This document shows positions 36,870 to 47,098 of a stretch of 64,000 nt of DNA, one piece after another. The DNA lies in the NCBI GenBank assembly GCA_025963645.1, contig JAOQAI010000011.1, positions 39,764 to 103,763 of the forward strand, read 5' to 3'. How positions within the stretch are numbered: the first letter of the stretch is position 1; each line of letters starts with the position of its first letter. The notes under the pieces were generated by a model. That model ran no database searches. It was given only the letters and a program-made list of their open reading frames with translations, and had not been told where the DNA came from. Source of the stretch: Flaviaestuariibacter sp. GTDB taxonomy: Bacteria; Bacteroidota; Bacteroidia; Chitinophagales; Chitinophagaceae. The translations under genes and the position numbers were made by a program.

Positions 36870-39338
36870 ATGTTCAATAAAATTCTTCTAACCTTCATCT
36901 CTCTGCTTCTTTGTTTCACCAGCTTTTCGCAAAAGATCACCGGCATTGTTACGGACCTTGCCGGTAACATACTGCCTTTTTCTACCATACAGGTAAAAGG
37001 CAAAGGCTTGGGCGTTACCGCCAATGCGGAAGGAAAGTTTTCTCTAAAAGTGCCTAAGGGCTCTTATACGATAAGCTGTCAGCACGTGGGCTATCAACTT
37101 CAGGAGAAAAGCATCATTGTAGATGATGCCGATGTGGCGCTTCATTTCCAGTTAGGACAATTGCAATTAACACTATCCGAAGTAGTGATAAAAAAAGGCG
37201 AAGACCCCGCTTACGAGATCATAAGGGCAGCCATAAAAAAACGGCCCCAATACAAGAATGAATTGAAAAAATTCTCGACGGAGGTTTACACAAAAGGCAT
37301 TTTCAAGCTGCGCGATTTTCCTAAGAAGTTCTTCGGGCAAAAAGTGGATTTCGAGGATGGAGATACTGCAAAAAGAAAGATGCTTTACCTGTCGGAGAGC
37401 GTAGCCCGTTTTTCTGTTGACGGTTCGAAATCGAAAGTGGAAGTTTTGGCTACAAAAGTGAGTGGTCAAACCGATGGCTTTGGGCTGAGCGCTCCGCAGA
37501 TCATTTCATTTTATGAGAACAATATAAATGTTGGGCAAAACCTGAACCCACGCGGCTTTATTTCTCCCATTGCTGAAAATGCCCTGAACTTTTACCGCTA
37601 TAAATATGAAGGCGCTTTCTTTGAGAATGGTAAGCAGATCAGTCATATTAAGGTCATTCCCAAACGAAAGTTTGAGCCGTTGTTCAGTGGTTATATCAAT
37701 ATTGTGGAAGACGAATGGCGCATTCATTCACTTGATCTGACCTTGCTGAAAGATTACGGAATGCAAACGCTGGACACTTTGAAGTTGGAGCAACTGTATT
37801 CGCCGCTTTCCAATGGCGCCTGGGTCATTCGCAACCAGGTGATCTACCCTGCGGTGAAGATGTTTGGCTTTGATGCCTTCGGCAGCTTTGTGAATGTTTA
37901 CACGAACTACGATTTGTCTCCTGTTTATGCAAAAGGCTTTTTTGATCGCACCGTTTTGAAGTACACCGACAGCTCTAATAAAAAGGCAGATTCGTTTTGG
38001 GACGAGAACCGCCCGATTGCTTTACAAAAAGAAGAAATAGACGACTATATTAAAAAGGATAGCCTGGAGAGCTTGCGCAAATCGCCTGCTTACCTTGACT
38101 CGCTCGACCGGCGCCGAAACAGGTTCACGCTTTCGGGACTTTTGATAGGCGGCCTTAATTTCAGCAAGCAAAAATCCCGTTCCTCCATTTCTATTTCTCC
38201 GGTAGTGGAAGCACTGAGTTATAATACCGTAGAAGGCATTGTTTTCAGCCCAAGTGTTTCCTATTTTAAACGTTTGGATACGGTTGCGCAAAGCCGCCGC
38301 TCCCTGTATGTTTCTACATCGCTGCGGTACGGATTCAGCAACAATCATTTCAATCCGAAAGCATCCCTAACATACCGTTATGGCAAAAAGCACTTTAACA
38401 GCTTTACGGTTAGCGGCGGAAGCGATGTGTTTCAATTCAATAATACAAACCCCGTAAATCCATTGGTCAATACGATCAATACGTTGCTTTCGGAAGTGAA
38501 CCGATTAAAGATCTATGAAGCACGTTTTGCAAGAGTAGATTACAGCAAGGAGGTAAAGGGCGGTTTCCTTCTTTCCGGCAATGCCGAATACCAGGACCGG
38601 TCGCCTTTGGAGAACACTACCGATTTTACTTTCCGTAATTATAAAGACCTGTCCTTCGAGCCCAATTATCCCATCCCGCTTTCTTATACCAATATACCAA
38701 AGCACCAGGCATTTATCCTGCGGGCAGGCATCTACTGGCAGCCGGGTATCAACTATGTAGAGTTTCCCGAAAGAAAAGTTTCAATTGGGTCTAAATACCC
38801 GGTCTTTCGTCTGGGTTATACACAGGCAATAAAAGATGTAATGGGAAGCGATGTGCAGTACAGCAAATGGAACTTCAATATCTCCGACAATCTTAATTTA
38901 AAATTGTGGGGGGCTTTTAATTACCAGGTGAACATGGGTGGTTTCTTTAACCGGGCTGCGATCCAAACACCAGATTTTATTCATCTACGCGGCAGCGATA
39001 CCCGGTTAACGGCCGCTTTCAGTGGGACCTTTCAGTTAGTGCCGGTTTATTATTTCAGTCATGCCAGCAAGTTTTCCACGACCATTTATACCGAGCATCA
39101 TTTTAATGGTTTCATTACCAACAAGATCCCAGGGCTCAAGCAGCTTAAATGGAACCTCGTCGGTGGCGCCAATGCCTTGTACATTCAGCCCGGCCGTTAT
39201 TACCTGGAACCATTTGTTGGGTTGGAAAATATTTTCCGCCTGTTCCGTGTGGATTATGTGTATGGAATAGAAACAGGTGGAAAAACCCGGAATGCGATCC
39301 GTTTTGGTTTGCAACGTTCTTTGTTTGGTAACCGTTGA
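36870..39338 (+). CDS. DUF5686 outer-membrane protein with carboxypeptidase-like N-domain
   Basis: An 822-residue protein. It has a signal peptide (1-20), then a CarboxypepD_reg-like domain (about 22-100, 'ITGIVTDLAGNILPFSTIQV', 'GSYTISCQHVGYQLQEKSI'). The long DUF5686 region (about 105-820) has many beta-strands and an outer-membrane barrel-like C-terminus ('NAIRFGLQRSLFGNR'). The architecture is frequent in Bacteroidota, but its molecular role is not established. The last two genes of the penicillin-acylase transcript are separated by only 5 bp. It has no TonB plug, so it is not a typical receptor. Confidence 0.85.
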   Translation: MFNKILLTFISLLLCFTSFSQKITGIVTDLAGNILPFSTIQVKGKGLGVTANAEGKFSLKVPKGSYTISCQHVGYQLQEKSIIVDDADVALHFQLGQLQLTLSEVVIKKGEDPAYEIIRAAIKKRPQYKNELKKFSTEVYTKGIFKLRDFPKKFFGQKVDFEDGDTAKRKMLYLSESVARFSVDGSKSKVEVLATKVSGQTDGFGLSAPQIISFYENNINVGQNLNPRGFISPIAENALNFYRYKYEGAFFENGKQISHIKVIPKRKFEPLFSGYINIVEDEWRIHSLDLTLLKDYGMQTLDTLKLEQLYSPLSNGAWVIRNQVIYPAVKMFGFDAFGSFVNVYTNYDLSPVYAKGFFDRTVLKYTDSSNKKADSFWDENRPIALQKEEIDDYIKKDSLESLRKSPAYLDSLDRRRNRFTLSGLLIGGLNFSKQKSRSSISISPVVEALSYNTVEGIVFSPSVSYFKRLDTVAQSRRSLYVSTSLRYGFSNNHFNPKASLTYRYGKKHFNSFTVSGGSDVFQFNNTNPVNPLVNTINTLLSEVNRLKIYEARFARVDYSKEVKGGFLLSGNAEYQDRSPLENTTDFTFRNYKDLSFEPNYPIPLSYTNIPKHQAFILRAGIYWQPGINYVEFPERKVSIGSKYPVFRLGYTQAIKDVMGSDVQYSKWNFNISDNLNLKLWGAFNYQVNMGGFFNRAAIQTPDFIHLRGSDTRLTAAFSGTFQLVPVYYFSHASKFSTTIYTEHHFNGFITNKIPGLKQLKWNLVGGANALYIQPGRYYLEPFVGLENIFRLFRVDYVYGIETGGKTRNAIRFGLQRSLFGNR

Positions 39339-39351
39339 TTCAATAGCTTTG
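39320..39351 (+). promoter_or_regulatory. Predicted Bacteroidota promoter
   Basis: TTTG at 39320-39323 and TAGCTTTG at 39344-39351, 20 bases apart, match the -33/-7 consensus pair well. The promoter overlaps the end of the DUF5686 gene and would start transcription near 39356, about 28 bases before the next ATG. Confidence 0.55.
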
Positions 39352-39383
39352 CAGCTTCATCACCCTTCTAAATTCTTTTGATT

Positions 39384-39746
39384 ATGGCATTATCAGCTTC
39401 AACTCTTCAGCAACCTGTTACCAGCACGCAGCCTTCTGTTCCGCAGAACAATGCCACGGCGCCGCTTTTAGCAGCTCTTGTATTAAGTGTATATGCCGCC
39501 CAGAAAGGCAATAAGCAACTTCGAAAATTAAAACGCAAAGCAGCCTTTACTTTATTGAAATTGAAGTTGAAACAATCCTTTCAATCGCTTTTTTCTAAAA
39601 AAGACGTAGGTGGCATTTCTACAACCACTTTGCTTTATATTTTATTGGGGCTGATCGTTTTGATTCTTTTATTGACGCTGCCGGCTACGGTCGCCATTGT
39701 TGTATTATTAGTAGGCATTCTCCTTCTTTTATTAACACGACGCTAA
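39384..39746 (+). CDS. Small protein with C-terminal membrane hairpin
   Basis: A 120-residue protein. A Ser/Thr/Gln-rich N-tail is followed by a hydrophobic stretch (about 27-38), a basic amphipathic segment ('GNKQLRKLKRKAAFTLLKLK') and two closely spaced membrane helices at the end (about 80-118), finishing 'TRR'. No family is recognised. The ATG at 39384 is preferred over the TTG two codons upstream. It has its own promoter. Confidence 0.65.
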   Translation: MALSASTLQQPVTSTQPSVPQNNATAPLLAALVLSVYAAQKGNKQLRKLKRKAAFTLLKLKLKQSFQSLFSKKDVGGISTTTLLYILLGLIVLILLLTLPATVAIVVLLVGILLLLLTRR

Positions 39747-39778
39747 ACCTTACCAGTTTTACATCTTAGGGAAGAATT

Positions 39779-39786
39779 TATCTTTG
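39779..39786 (+). promoter_or_regulatory. -7 box upstream of trhO
   Basis: TATCTTTG is a perfect TAnnTTTG. A T-rich GTTTT at 39756-39760 could serve as the -33 region. The predicted start of transcription near 39791 leaves a leader of about 48 bases before the trhO ATG. Confidence 0.5.
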
Positions 39787-39838
39787 CGCTCTATTGAAAT
39801 TTTGTTCACCCGGCGAGTGTCCTTAAAATTTCCAAACT

Positions 39839-40882
39839 ATGGCGGTATTACACAATCGTGTCTCCCAGAAGGAGCTGAAGCAGCGTTTAATGGAGGAATC
39901 CGAGCACCGGATCACCCTCTCTTTTTATCAATATTTTTCCATCGCGGACCCGCAGGTTTTCCGGGATGAATTGTACCGGAACCTTAATGCCCTGAAGGTC
40001 TTTGGCAGGATCTATATTGCACACGAAGGTATCAATGCCCAGGTAAGCGTACCGGACAGCCAGTTCGAATCTTTAAAAGCTTACTTGTATTCTATTGCGC
40101 CGCTGAATGGTATCCGGCTGAATATTGCCGTGGATGACGATGGCAAATCTTTTTGGGTGCTGAAGATAAAGGTGCGGGAGAAGATCGTAGCGGATGGTAT
40201 TGAGGACCCGGCTTTTGATATGGGGAATAAAGGCCGGTATGTGAATGCGCAAGAATTTAATGAGCTAACCGAGGACCCCGATACGATCGTGATTGACATG
40301 CGCAACCACTACGAGTACGAAGTGGGGCATTTTGAAAAAGCGATCGAGATTCCTTCCGACACTTTTCGTGAGCAATTACCGATGGCTGCCGATATGTTCA
40401 AGGAGGCAGCCGATAAAAATATCATTATGTATTGCACGGGCGGCATCCGCTGCGAAAAGGCCAGTGCCTATATGCTGCACAAGGGTTTTAATAATGTTTT
40501 TCATTTGGAAGGCGGCATCATCAATTATGCGAACGAAGTAAAACAGCGTGGGCTGGAAAACAAATTTCACGGTAAGAACTTTGTATTTGACAACCGGCTT
40601 GGCGAACGCATTACCGACGAGATCATTGCTAAATGCCATCAATGCGGAGAGCCTGCAGATACACACGTTAACTGTGCGAACGAAGCCTGTCATTTATTAT
40701 TTATCCAATGCGAAACCTGCCAGAAAAAATGGGATGGTTGTTGCAGTAAAGATTGTCAACAGGTCTACCAATTGCCGTTACAAGAGCAACAAGAGTTGCG
40801 CAAGGGTAAAGACCTTGGAAGAAATGTTTTTAATAAATCGAAGAAGCGACTACGACCGCGTTTAGAAAAGGACAGCGATTAA
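39839..40882 (+). CDS. trhO: tRNA uridine(34) hydroxylase TrhO (rhodanese-domain)
   Basis: A 347-residue YceA/TrhO protein, which hydroxylates U34 of certain tRNAs on the way to 5-methoxy- or carboxymethoxyuridine. The N-terminal domain ends in '[17 protein letters not shown]'. The rhodanese domain carries the active Cys199 in '[17 protein letters not shown]'. A C-terminal zinc-like Cys-rich part follows ('[14 protein letters not shown]', '[16 protein letters not shown]'). The family usually has about 300-350 residues, so it is full length. Its stop overlaps that of the convergent purC by 4 bp. Confidence 0.9.
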   Translation: MAVLHNRVSQKELKQRLMEESEHRITLSFYQYFSIADPQVFRDELYRNLNALKVFGRIYIAHEGINAQVSVPDSQFESLKAYLYSIAPLNGIRLNIAVDDDGKSFWVLKIKVREKIVADGIEDPAFDMGNKGRYVNAQEFNELTEDPDTIVIDMRNHYEYEVGHFEKAIEIPSDTFREQLPMAADMFKEAADKNIIMYCTGGIRCEKASAYMLHKGFNNVFHLEGGIINYANEVKQRGLENKFHGKNFVFDNRLGERITDEIIAKCHQCGEPADTHVNCANEACHLLFIQCETCQKKWDGCCSKDCQQVYQLPLQEQQELRKGKDLGRNVFNKSKKRLRPRLEKDSD

Positions 40883-41805
40883 CCAGCAGCGGTTTTGTCC
40901 AATTCGTTTACAATTCGATCATAGGTTTCATCATCGTTAAGGTTTTGCGATTCAAAAGTTAAACCGGTCACCTGTTCGTATAATTCAATATAGCGTTGCG
41001 AAATAGTTCCTACCCATTCGTCCGTCATTTCCGGAATAATTTGTCCTTCTTTTCCCATGAACTCGTTTTGTATCAGCCATTCGCGGACAAACTCCTTGCT
41101 CAATTGTTTTTGTTTTTCCCCGGCTGCCTGCCGCACTTCAAAGCCCTCCGCATAAAAGTAGCGGGAAGAGTCCGGCGTATGAATTTCATCCATTAATACG
41201 ATCTCGCCACCCCGTTTGCCGAATTCATATTTGGTATCAGCCAAGATCAATCCGCGTTTGCCGGCCAAGCTATTGCCGCGGGCAAACAATTGCAAGGCAT
41301 AGTTTTCAATTTGGTTCCATTCATCTTCCGTGGCCAATCCTTCCCGCAAAAGTTCGGCTACCGAAATATCTTCATCATGCCCCTCAGCCGCTTTTGTTGA
41401 AGGGGTAATGATCGGTTGCGGAAAAAAATCGGCTTCTTTCAATCCATCCGGCATCAGCGCACCGCAAAGTATCCGACCGCCTTCCGTGTACGTTCGCCAG
41501 GCATGCCCGCATAAATTTCCCCGCACCACTACTTCTATTTTAAATGGCTCGCAACGATAACCAATAGAAGCGGTGGGAGTAGGTGAGGAGCGCCACCAGT
41601 TGGGACAAATGTCTTTGGTCTGCTCCAGCATATAGGCCGCTAACTGGTTCAGCACTTGCCCTTTGTAAGGTATCGTTTTCGGGAGAATAACATCGAAGGC
41701 AGATATGCGGTCAGATGCGATCATCACCAGCATGTCACTATTAATGGAATAAACATCGCGGACCTTGCCCTGATAAAAACCGGTTTGCTGCGGAAAGGAA
41801 AACAT
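40879..41805 (-). CDS. purC: SAICAR synthase PurC
   Basis: A 308-residue phosphoribosylaminoimidazole-succinocarboxamide synthase, the ATP-dependent aspartate-adding step of purine synthesis. Motifs are '[27 protein letters not shown]', '[20 protein letters not shown]', '[30 protein letters not shown]' and '[12 protein letters not shown]'. It is the long eukaryote-like form usual in Bacteroidota. It is a single gene, convergent with trhO. Confidence 0.95.
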   Translation of the reverse strand: MFSFPQQTGFYQGKVRDVYSINSDMLVMIASDRISAFDVILPKTIPYKGQVLNQLAAYMLEQTKDICPNWWRSSPTPTASIGYRCEPFKIEVVVRGNLCGHAWRTYTEGGRILCGALMPDGLKEADFFPQPIITPSTKAAEGHDEDISVAELLREGLATEDEWNQIENYALQLFARGNSLAGKRGLILADTKYEFGKRGGEIVLMDEIHTPDSSRYFYAEGFEVRQAAGEKQKQLSKEFVREWLIQNEFMGKEGQIIPEMTDEWVGTISQRYIELYEQVTGLTFESQNLNDDETYDRIVNELDKTAAG

Positions 41806-41935
41806 AGGCCGAAAATAATTCCAGTTAAAGGAACTGTGGGCAATAACTGTCTTTAATATTTTAAGCCCGCAGGATTTACTGAAAAAAAATTCTGGGATAA
41901 GCAGGCTTATGCTTATTTTTCCGCCCGAAAACTCT

Positions 41936-41976
41936 GTACATCAAATAGTTCGAATGCAATGAATCATTTGATGTAC
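41936..41976. repeat. 11-bp perfect inverted repeat before the TonB receptor gene
   Basis: GTACATCAAAT (41936-41946) and ATTTGATGTAC (41966-41976) are exact reverse complements, 19 bases apart. The repeat lies 44 bp upstream of the receptor ATG. It could be a protein-binding operator (about three helical turns across) or an mRNA leader hairpin. Confidence 0.8.
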
Positions 41977-42020
41977 GATTTTAACTAACTGGACTGATAT
42001 TCCAAAACAAATCATTCATT

Positions 42021-44918
42021 ATGAGAAGAAGCTTGCGCTTTTCAATCCTCTTTTTTGTAGCGGCCCTTTTTTCCGTGGCTGCGTTTGCCCAAGGCATAAC
42101 ACTGACTGGTAAGGTGAGAAACATTTCCTCCCAGGAAGCCACTCCCGCCGTCTCAATTATGGTTAAAGGTTCCACTCAAGGGGCTTTTACTGATGAAAAC
42201 GGTGGCTTCCGTTTAACGGTTCCAAAGTTGCCCGTCACCTTGATCATAACATCTGTAGGATTTGAAACAAAAGAAATAACGGTTACTGACGCTACGGCTG
42301 CCATTCAAGTGGATATTGTGCCCACTTCCGCATTAGGGCAGGAAGTTGTGGTTGCCGCAACCCGTACGCCGGAAAGAATTTTAGAGTCTCCGGTAACCGT
42401 GGAGAAAATGAACAGCGTTACACTTCGCAATGTTCCTTCTCCCAGCTATTACGAGGCTATCAACAACCTGAAAGGCGTGGACATGCACACAGCCAGCTTA
42501 ACTTTCCGCACCGTAACTACCCGCGGCTTTATTGCCAGCGGTAATACCCGTTTAAATCAATTGATTGATGGTATGGATAACCAGGCACCCGGCTTAAACT
42601 TCGCTGTAGGTAGTGTTATCGGTTTAACGGAACTGGATGTTGATAATATTGAATTGCTGGCAGGCGCTTCTTCTGCCTTGTACGGTTCCGGTGGTGTAAA
42701 TGGAACGCTGTTGATCAACAGCAAGAACCCTTTTAAATACCAGGGCTTAAGCTTCCAGGTGAAGCAAGGTGTTATGCACCTTCAGGATAAAGTAAAGAGT
42801 CCGAGTCCTTATTATGATTGGACGGTGAGATATGCAAAAAGCTGGAAAGAGAAATTTGGCTTTAAGATCTCTTCTCAGTTTATAAAAGCAAATGACTGGG
42901 AAGCGTATGATTATGATAATGTAAGACGTACGAACGTTATCAGCAAAGTAGTGCCGGGCAATCGCTTAAGTGATCCGAACTATGATGGTGTGAACGTTTA
43001 TGGTGATGAAACTACCGCTAACATTCAAGCCGTAGCACAATCCGTACAAGGCCAAACACGTGCTGGGATTTTAGCTGCAACCGGAAATACGGTTGATATT
43101 GTTGCTTTAATGAATGCTTCATTACCTCCCAATGCTACGCCGGCACAAATTGGTGCTTTCATTGCCCTATTGCCGGCGCCACTTCAGGGCAGCGTATCTA
43201 CCTTGGTTCCTTTCTATTTTGGATTGCGCAATAACCTAATCCCTAATCAAAATGTTTCCCGCACCGGCTACCAGGAGCGTAACCTGGTTGATTACAATAC
43301 AGTAAACTATAAGATCACTGGCGGATTCTATTATAAGATCACCCCGGGCATTGAGGCTTCTATCAACTCTTATGTAGGAACCGGTACCACCGTTTATACA
43401 GGTGCTGACCGTTATTCCTTAAAGGGTTTGAAGATGGCACAGCATAAACTGGAAGTTAGAAGCAGTAACTGGTTTGTTCGCGGCTACACTACGCAAGAAA
43501 ATGCCGGTGATTCTTATAACGCTACTGCATTGGGAAGAATCCTGAATGAAAAAGCCAAGGTAAGTACTACCTGGTACCCGGAATATACAGCTGTTTATTT
43601 CCAGGCAAGAGCAGCTGGCGCCAGCGATTATACGGCTAACCAAACTGCCCGTGCTTTTGCAGACCAGGGACGTTTGGTAGAAGGAACGAAAGCATTTAAT
43701 GATGCAGCCGCGGCTATTAAATCAACTCCCATTTCCCAAGGTGGTGCGAAATTCTTAGACAAATCTGATCTATGGGCTGCGGAAGGTCAATTGAATGTTT
43801 CTGAAGTTGGCGGTTTCTCTAAAATAGTAGAAGTGATCGCAGGTACTCAATGGAAGCAATATGTTTTGAATTCAGAAGGTACTTTGTTTGACGATGCTTC
43901 CGGACCCATCAAAATTTCTGAATACGGTGGTTATGCACAGCTTCGCAAAAAATTCCTGCAAGATGCCTTAACCCTGACGGCTGCTGGTCGTTATGACAAA
44001 CACACGAACTTTAAAGGCCGCTTTACACCACGGTTAACGGCTGTATTGCGTGTAGCCCCGGAAAATAACCTGCGTTTTTCTTATCAAACCGCTTACCGTT
44101 TCCCAACCAACCAGGATCAATACATTAACCTGGCAGTCGGATCTGGAATCCTTATTGGCGGATTGCCACAATTCCAGACAAAGTATAACCTGGTAAACAA
44201 CCAGGCTTATACTGCAGAAAGCGTAGCCCAATACCGTGGAAACCCTGCCGATGCATCTGTATTACGCAAGGCTACCTTCCAGGAGTTAAAGCCGGAAACA
44301 GCTAAATCCTACGAGGTTGGCTACAAAGGTGTCATTGCTAAGAAAGTTTACTTCGATGCTTACTGGTACACCAGCCGTTATGAAGATTTCTTAGGACGTG
44401 TTGCCGTTATCCAATCTAACAATGGAACACAAGCGGGATTGCTAAACCCAAGCACTACATCTACTACGAATCTTTCTTATATACAAAGCACCAACACCAC
44501 CGTGAAAGCGTATGGATGGGGACTGACGGCAGAATGGCAACTGCTGCGCCGGTTTGTAGTGTATGGTAACGTGTTCTCTGATAAACTAAGAGATGTTCCC
44601 GCCAATTTCGCAACCTTCTTCAACGCTCCTAAATACCGCTTCAACATTGGTTTACGCAATGAGAATGTTTACAAAAACATCGGTTTCAACTTTGTTTACA
44701 AATGGCAGGATGAAAACGCTTACGAAGGAACTTTCGTGACAGGTACATTGCCTGCATTCGGAACCTTTGATGGACAGGTATCTTACAAGATCCCAAGCAC
44801 AAAATCAATGATCCGTATCGGCGGAACGAATATTGCCAATAACTACTTCCGCAGCGGTTATGGCAGCCCTTATGTAGGTGGGTTATACTATGTAAGTTTT
44901 GGTTACAATATTTTCTAA
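42021..44918 (+). CDS. TonB-dependent receptor with carboxypeptidase-like N-domain
   Basis: A 965-residue outer-membrane receptor. It has a signal peptide (1-23), a CarboxypepD_reg-like domain (about 27-105, 'LTGKVRNISSQEATPAVSIMV'), a plug domain (about 110-235: 'VVVAATRTPERILESPVTVEKM', 'VTTRGFIASGNTRLNQLIDGM', 'IELLAGASSALYGSGGVNGTL') and a 22-strand barrel ending in 'YYVSFGYNIF', an aromatic C-terminal strand. It imports a large scarce ligand using TonB energy. No SusD partner or TonB/ExbBD genes lie next to it, so it is not a standard polysaccharide-use locus; the ligand is unknown. It has its own strong terminator. Confidence 0.92.
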   Translation: MRRSLRFSILFFVAALFSVAAFAQGITLTGKVRNISSQEATPAVSIMVKGSTQGAFTDENGGFRLTVPKLPVTLIITSVGFETKEITVTDATAAIQVDIVPTSALGQEVVVAATRTPERILESPVTVEKMNSVTLRNVPSPSYYEAINNLKGVDMHTASLTFRTVTTRGFIASGNTRLNQLIDGMDNQAPGLNFAVGSVIGLTELDVDNIELLAGASSALYGSGGVNGTLLINSKNPFKYQGLSFQVKQGVMHLQDKVKSPSPYYDWTVRYAKSWKEKFGFKISSQFIKANDWEAYDYDNVRRTNVISKVVPGNRLSDPNYDGVNVYGDETTANIQAVAQSVQGQTRAGILAATGNTVDIVALMNASLPPNATPAQIGAFIALLPAPLQGSVSTLVPFYFGLRNNLIPNQNVSRTGYQERNLVDYNTVNYKITGGFYYKITPGIEASINSYVGTGTTVYTGADRYSLKGLKMAQHKLEVRSSNWFVRGYTTQENAGDSYNATALGRILNEKAKVSTTWYPEYTAVYFQARAAGASDYTANQTARAFADQGRLVEGTKAFNDAAAAIKSTPISQGGAKFLDKSDLWAAEGQLNVSEVGGFSKIVEVIAGTQWKQYVLNSEGTLFDDASGPIKISEYGGYAQLRKKFLQDALTLTAAGRYDKHTNFKGRFTPRLTAVLRVAPENNLRFSYQTAYRFPTNQDQYINLAVGSGILIGGLPQFQTKYNLVNNQAYTAESVAQYRGNPADASVLRKATFQELKPETAKSYEVGYKGVIAKKVYFDAYWYTSRYEDFLGRVAVIQSNNGTQAGLLNPSTTSTTNLSYIQSTNTTVKAYGWGLTAEWQLLRRFVVYGNVFSDKLRDVPANFATFFNAPKYRFNIGLRNENVYKNIGFNFVYKWQDENAYEGTFVTGTLPAFGTFDGQVSYKIPSTKSMIRIGGTNIANNYFRSGYGSPYVGGLYYVSFGYNIF

Positions 44919-44936
44919 AGAATACTTCTTAAAATC

Positions 44937-44970
44937 AAAAGCCCGTACTGTAAACAGTGCGGGCTTTTTT
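44937..44970. terminator. Strong bidirectional terminator
   Basis: The 14-bp stem AAAAGCCCGTACTG / CAGTGCGGGCTTTT has one G-T wobble and the loop TAAA. It has T on the plus side and A-rich sequence on the other, so it can serve both the receptor gene and the convergent coiled-coil gene. Confidence 0.85.
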
Positions 44971-44990
44971 GTTAGCGGTGCGAAAGAAAA

Positions 44991-45980
44991 TTAGCCGAAC
45001 AAACCACCTTTCTTAAGTGATCTCACGCCTTCGCCGATCTTAAATCCATTTTGGTAGATCTCGATCTTGTAGTTACCAGTTTGGAAATCGTTTTGGCGCA
45101 GTGGGAGTTGCACATTTTTGCGGGTGCCTTGCTCGTATTCCAACGTGCTTTTAAGTGTGAATGGTTTATCGCCGTCAGTGCGGGTAGTTAACGTGCCGGA
45201 TCCCATATTCGGATCAGCAATTACCTGCCCGTTAGGACCCGTTACAATTACATACAGATCAGCAGGACCCGTTCTTGCCACACGATTCTCCACATCAAAA
45301 GAAATGACCAATTTATTTACTCTTTTGGCGGTTGTGGTTTCCTTTTCTTTGCCGTTCTTTCTTTCATCTATAGGGCGGATCTGGAAATTTGAAGCTGAGA
45401 AAGTAGAAGCCACATCAACGGTTTGAGCCAGTTCTTCTTTTTCGGCTGTGGTGGTTTGCAGGTTGGTTTGCAATACTTGTCTTTCTTCTGTAAGTTGCGT
45501 ATTGGTGGAAGCCAACTCCTGGTTTTCGCCGGTTAGGCGAGCCACTTCGGCCTCGAGGTTAGCAATCTTACCATTCAATGTAGAAATCAATCCTTTGGCT
45601 CTTGAAAGCTCAGCCTGTGTGGCATTGCGCTTACGCAATATGCTGTTGATCTCATTCTTCAATTTAGTGATCTCTGACTGGTTGTTGCTTAATTCGCCTT
45701 GCAGGCTGTTGTTGTTACCAGTAATGGAATCCAGCCGCGTCAAGGCATCATTATAAAGCAATTGAACGGAATCACGGGAAGACATCGCCGTATTAGCCGA
45801 TGTTTGCGTCATTTGAATCTTGTCTTCCGACTCATTTTTTGTTTTTAGAAAATAAGCCCACGAACCTAAGATTCCAACAGCCAATACGCCAATAGCTATA
45901 TTTTTAACGTTCGAATTAGGTGTATTTCTTACCGGACGCTGTTGGGGATCGTTTGCCGACGGATAATTTGTGTTTGTCAT
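44991..45980 (-). CDS. Membrane-anchored coiled-coil protein, unknown function
   Basis: A 329-residue protein: polar N-tail, one membrane helix (about 26-43, 'IAIGVLAVGILGSWAYFL'), a long coiled coil (about 65-195, many heptads, Glu/Lys/Gln/Asn rich) and a C-terminal beta domain (about 210-315, 'KLVISFDVENRVARTGPADLYVIVTGPNG'). The C-domain resembles a domain I have seen on similar Bacteroidota proteins, but I do not know its function. The open frame extends 25 codons upstream. The ATG at 45980 ('TNTNYPSANDPQQ') is the better start because the upstream extension has no membrane or secretion logic. It is divergent from holA. Confidence 0.75.
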   Translation of the reverse strand: MTNTNYPSANDPQQRPVRNTPNSNVKNIAIGVLAVGILGSWAYFLKTKNESEDKIQMTQTSANTAMSSRDSVQLLYNDALTRLDSITGNNNSLQGELSNNQSEITKLKNEINSILRKRNATQAELSRAKGLISTLNGKIANLEAEVARLTGENQELASTNTQLTEERQVLQTNLQTTTAEKEELAQTVDVASTFSASNFQIRPIDERKNGKEKETTTAKRVNKLVISFDVENRVARTGPADLYVIVTGPNGQVIADPNMGSGTLTTRTDGDKPFTLKSTLEYEQGTRKNVQLPLRQNDFQTGNYKIEIYQNGFKIGEGVRSLKKGGLFG

Positions 45981-46096
45981 CTGAATAAGGGGTTTAGTTA
46001 CTGTGAAATTAATGATTAAGGGTGTCTTAATTTCGCATGGAAAACGAAAAACCATGCCAGAGTGTTAAGGTATTGATTCTCAAGAGCTGTTAGAAT

Positions 46097-47098
46097 ATGA
46101 AACCAGAAAAAATTATTGGAGATTTAGCAAAGGGCGCATACAAACCGGTTTACTGGCTGGAAGGTGAGGAGGATTATTTTATTGACCTGGTGACAAATTA
46201 TGCCGAAACCGCTATCTTATCCGAAAGTGAAGCGAGTTTCAACCGAACTATCTTTTATGGTAGAGATGCCGATTGGGCGAGTGTGATCAATGCCTGCCGC
46301 CGTTACCCCATGTTTGCGGAAAGACAAGTGGTTATTTTAAAAGAAGCACAGGCGATGCGCGACATAGAGAAACTCGAAGCGTATATTGACAAGCCGCTTT
46401 CTTCTACCTTGTTGTTTGTTGCATATAAGGGTAAAAAAGTAGATGGAAGGACCAAATTATCTAAAACCATAAAGGAAAAAGGTGTTCAGCTGACCACTAA
46501 AAAGCTTTACGAAAATGAGTTGCCGGACTGGACATTAGGACTGATTAAGTCAAAGGGGTTTACTATAAACAACAAAGCGCTATTCCTGCTGATAGATCAT
46601 ATCGGTAATGATCTTAGCCGGCTGAATAACGAAGTTGACAAGATCACATTGAATCTTTCTGATAGAAAAGCCATCACAGAAGATGATATAGAACAATTCG
46701 TCGGCATCAGTAAGGAATACAATGTTTTTGAGCTGCAAGATGCCCTGGCAAAAAAGGATTTCTATAAAGCGATCCGCATCGCTACTTATTTTGAAAGCAA
46801 TCCCAAGGCAGGACCCTTGCAACTGATTTTTCCATCTTTATATGGTTTCTTTAGCAAGGTGCAGATGCTGTATAGCGCACCTGGAGGCTCCGATAAGCAA
46901 CTGGCTTCTTCCATTGGCGTATCTGAATGGAAGATCAAGGAATATACGCTGGCTGCAAAAAAATACAATGCGGGCGCTGTAGAAAGAGCGATTCTTTTAC
47001 TGAATCAGTATAACCTGAAAAGCATTGGCGTGGATGATGCCGGAACGCCTGACGGCTTATTGCTAAAAGAACTGATCGTTAAAATGATGCAGGATTAG
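46097..47098 (+). CDS. holA: DNA polymerase III subunit delta
   Basis: A 333-residue clamp-loader subunit that opens the beta clamp. The N-domain has 'YWLEGEEDYFIDLVTNYAE' and 'YPMFAERQVVILKEAQAM'. 'LIDHIGNDLSRLNNEVDKI' and 'YNVFELQDALAKKDFYKAIRI' are characteristic of the family. The C-terminal lid domain ends 'LLKELIVKMMQD'. It has its own gene, and its 3' end overlaps the convergent ribF by 20 bp. Confidence 0.9.
   Translation: MKPEKIIGDLAKGAYKPVYWLEGEEDYFIDLVTNYAETAILSESEASFNRTIFYGRDADWASVINACRRYPMFAERQVVILKEAQAMRDIEKLEAYIDKPLSSTLLFVAYKGKKVDGRTKLSKTIKEKGVQLTTKKLYENELPDWTLGLIKSKGFTINNKALFLLIDHIGNDLSRLNNEVDKITLNLSDRKAITEDDIEQFVGISKEYNVFELQDALAKKDFYKAIRIATYFESNPKAGPLQLIFPSLYGFFSKVQMLYSAPGGSDKQLASSIGVSEWKIKEYTLAAKKYNAGAVERAILLLNQYNLKSIGVDDAGTPDGLLLKELIVKMMQD

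Noticed and set aside
41806..42020. Riboswitch (cobalamin or TPP type) in the receptor leader
   Set aside because: Apart from the 11-bp inverted repeat I could not fit any known aptamer core.
42021..44918. A polysaccharide utilisation locus around the TonB receptor
   Set aside because: No SusD-like lipoprotein, glycoside hydrolase or sigma/anti-sigma pair is next to the receptor; the GH20 gene is 8 kb away and separately oriented.
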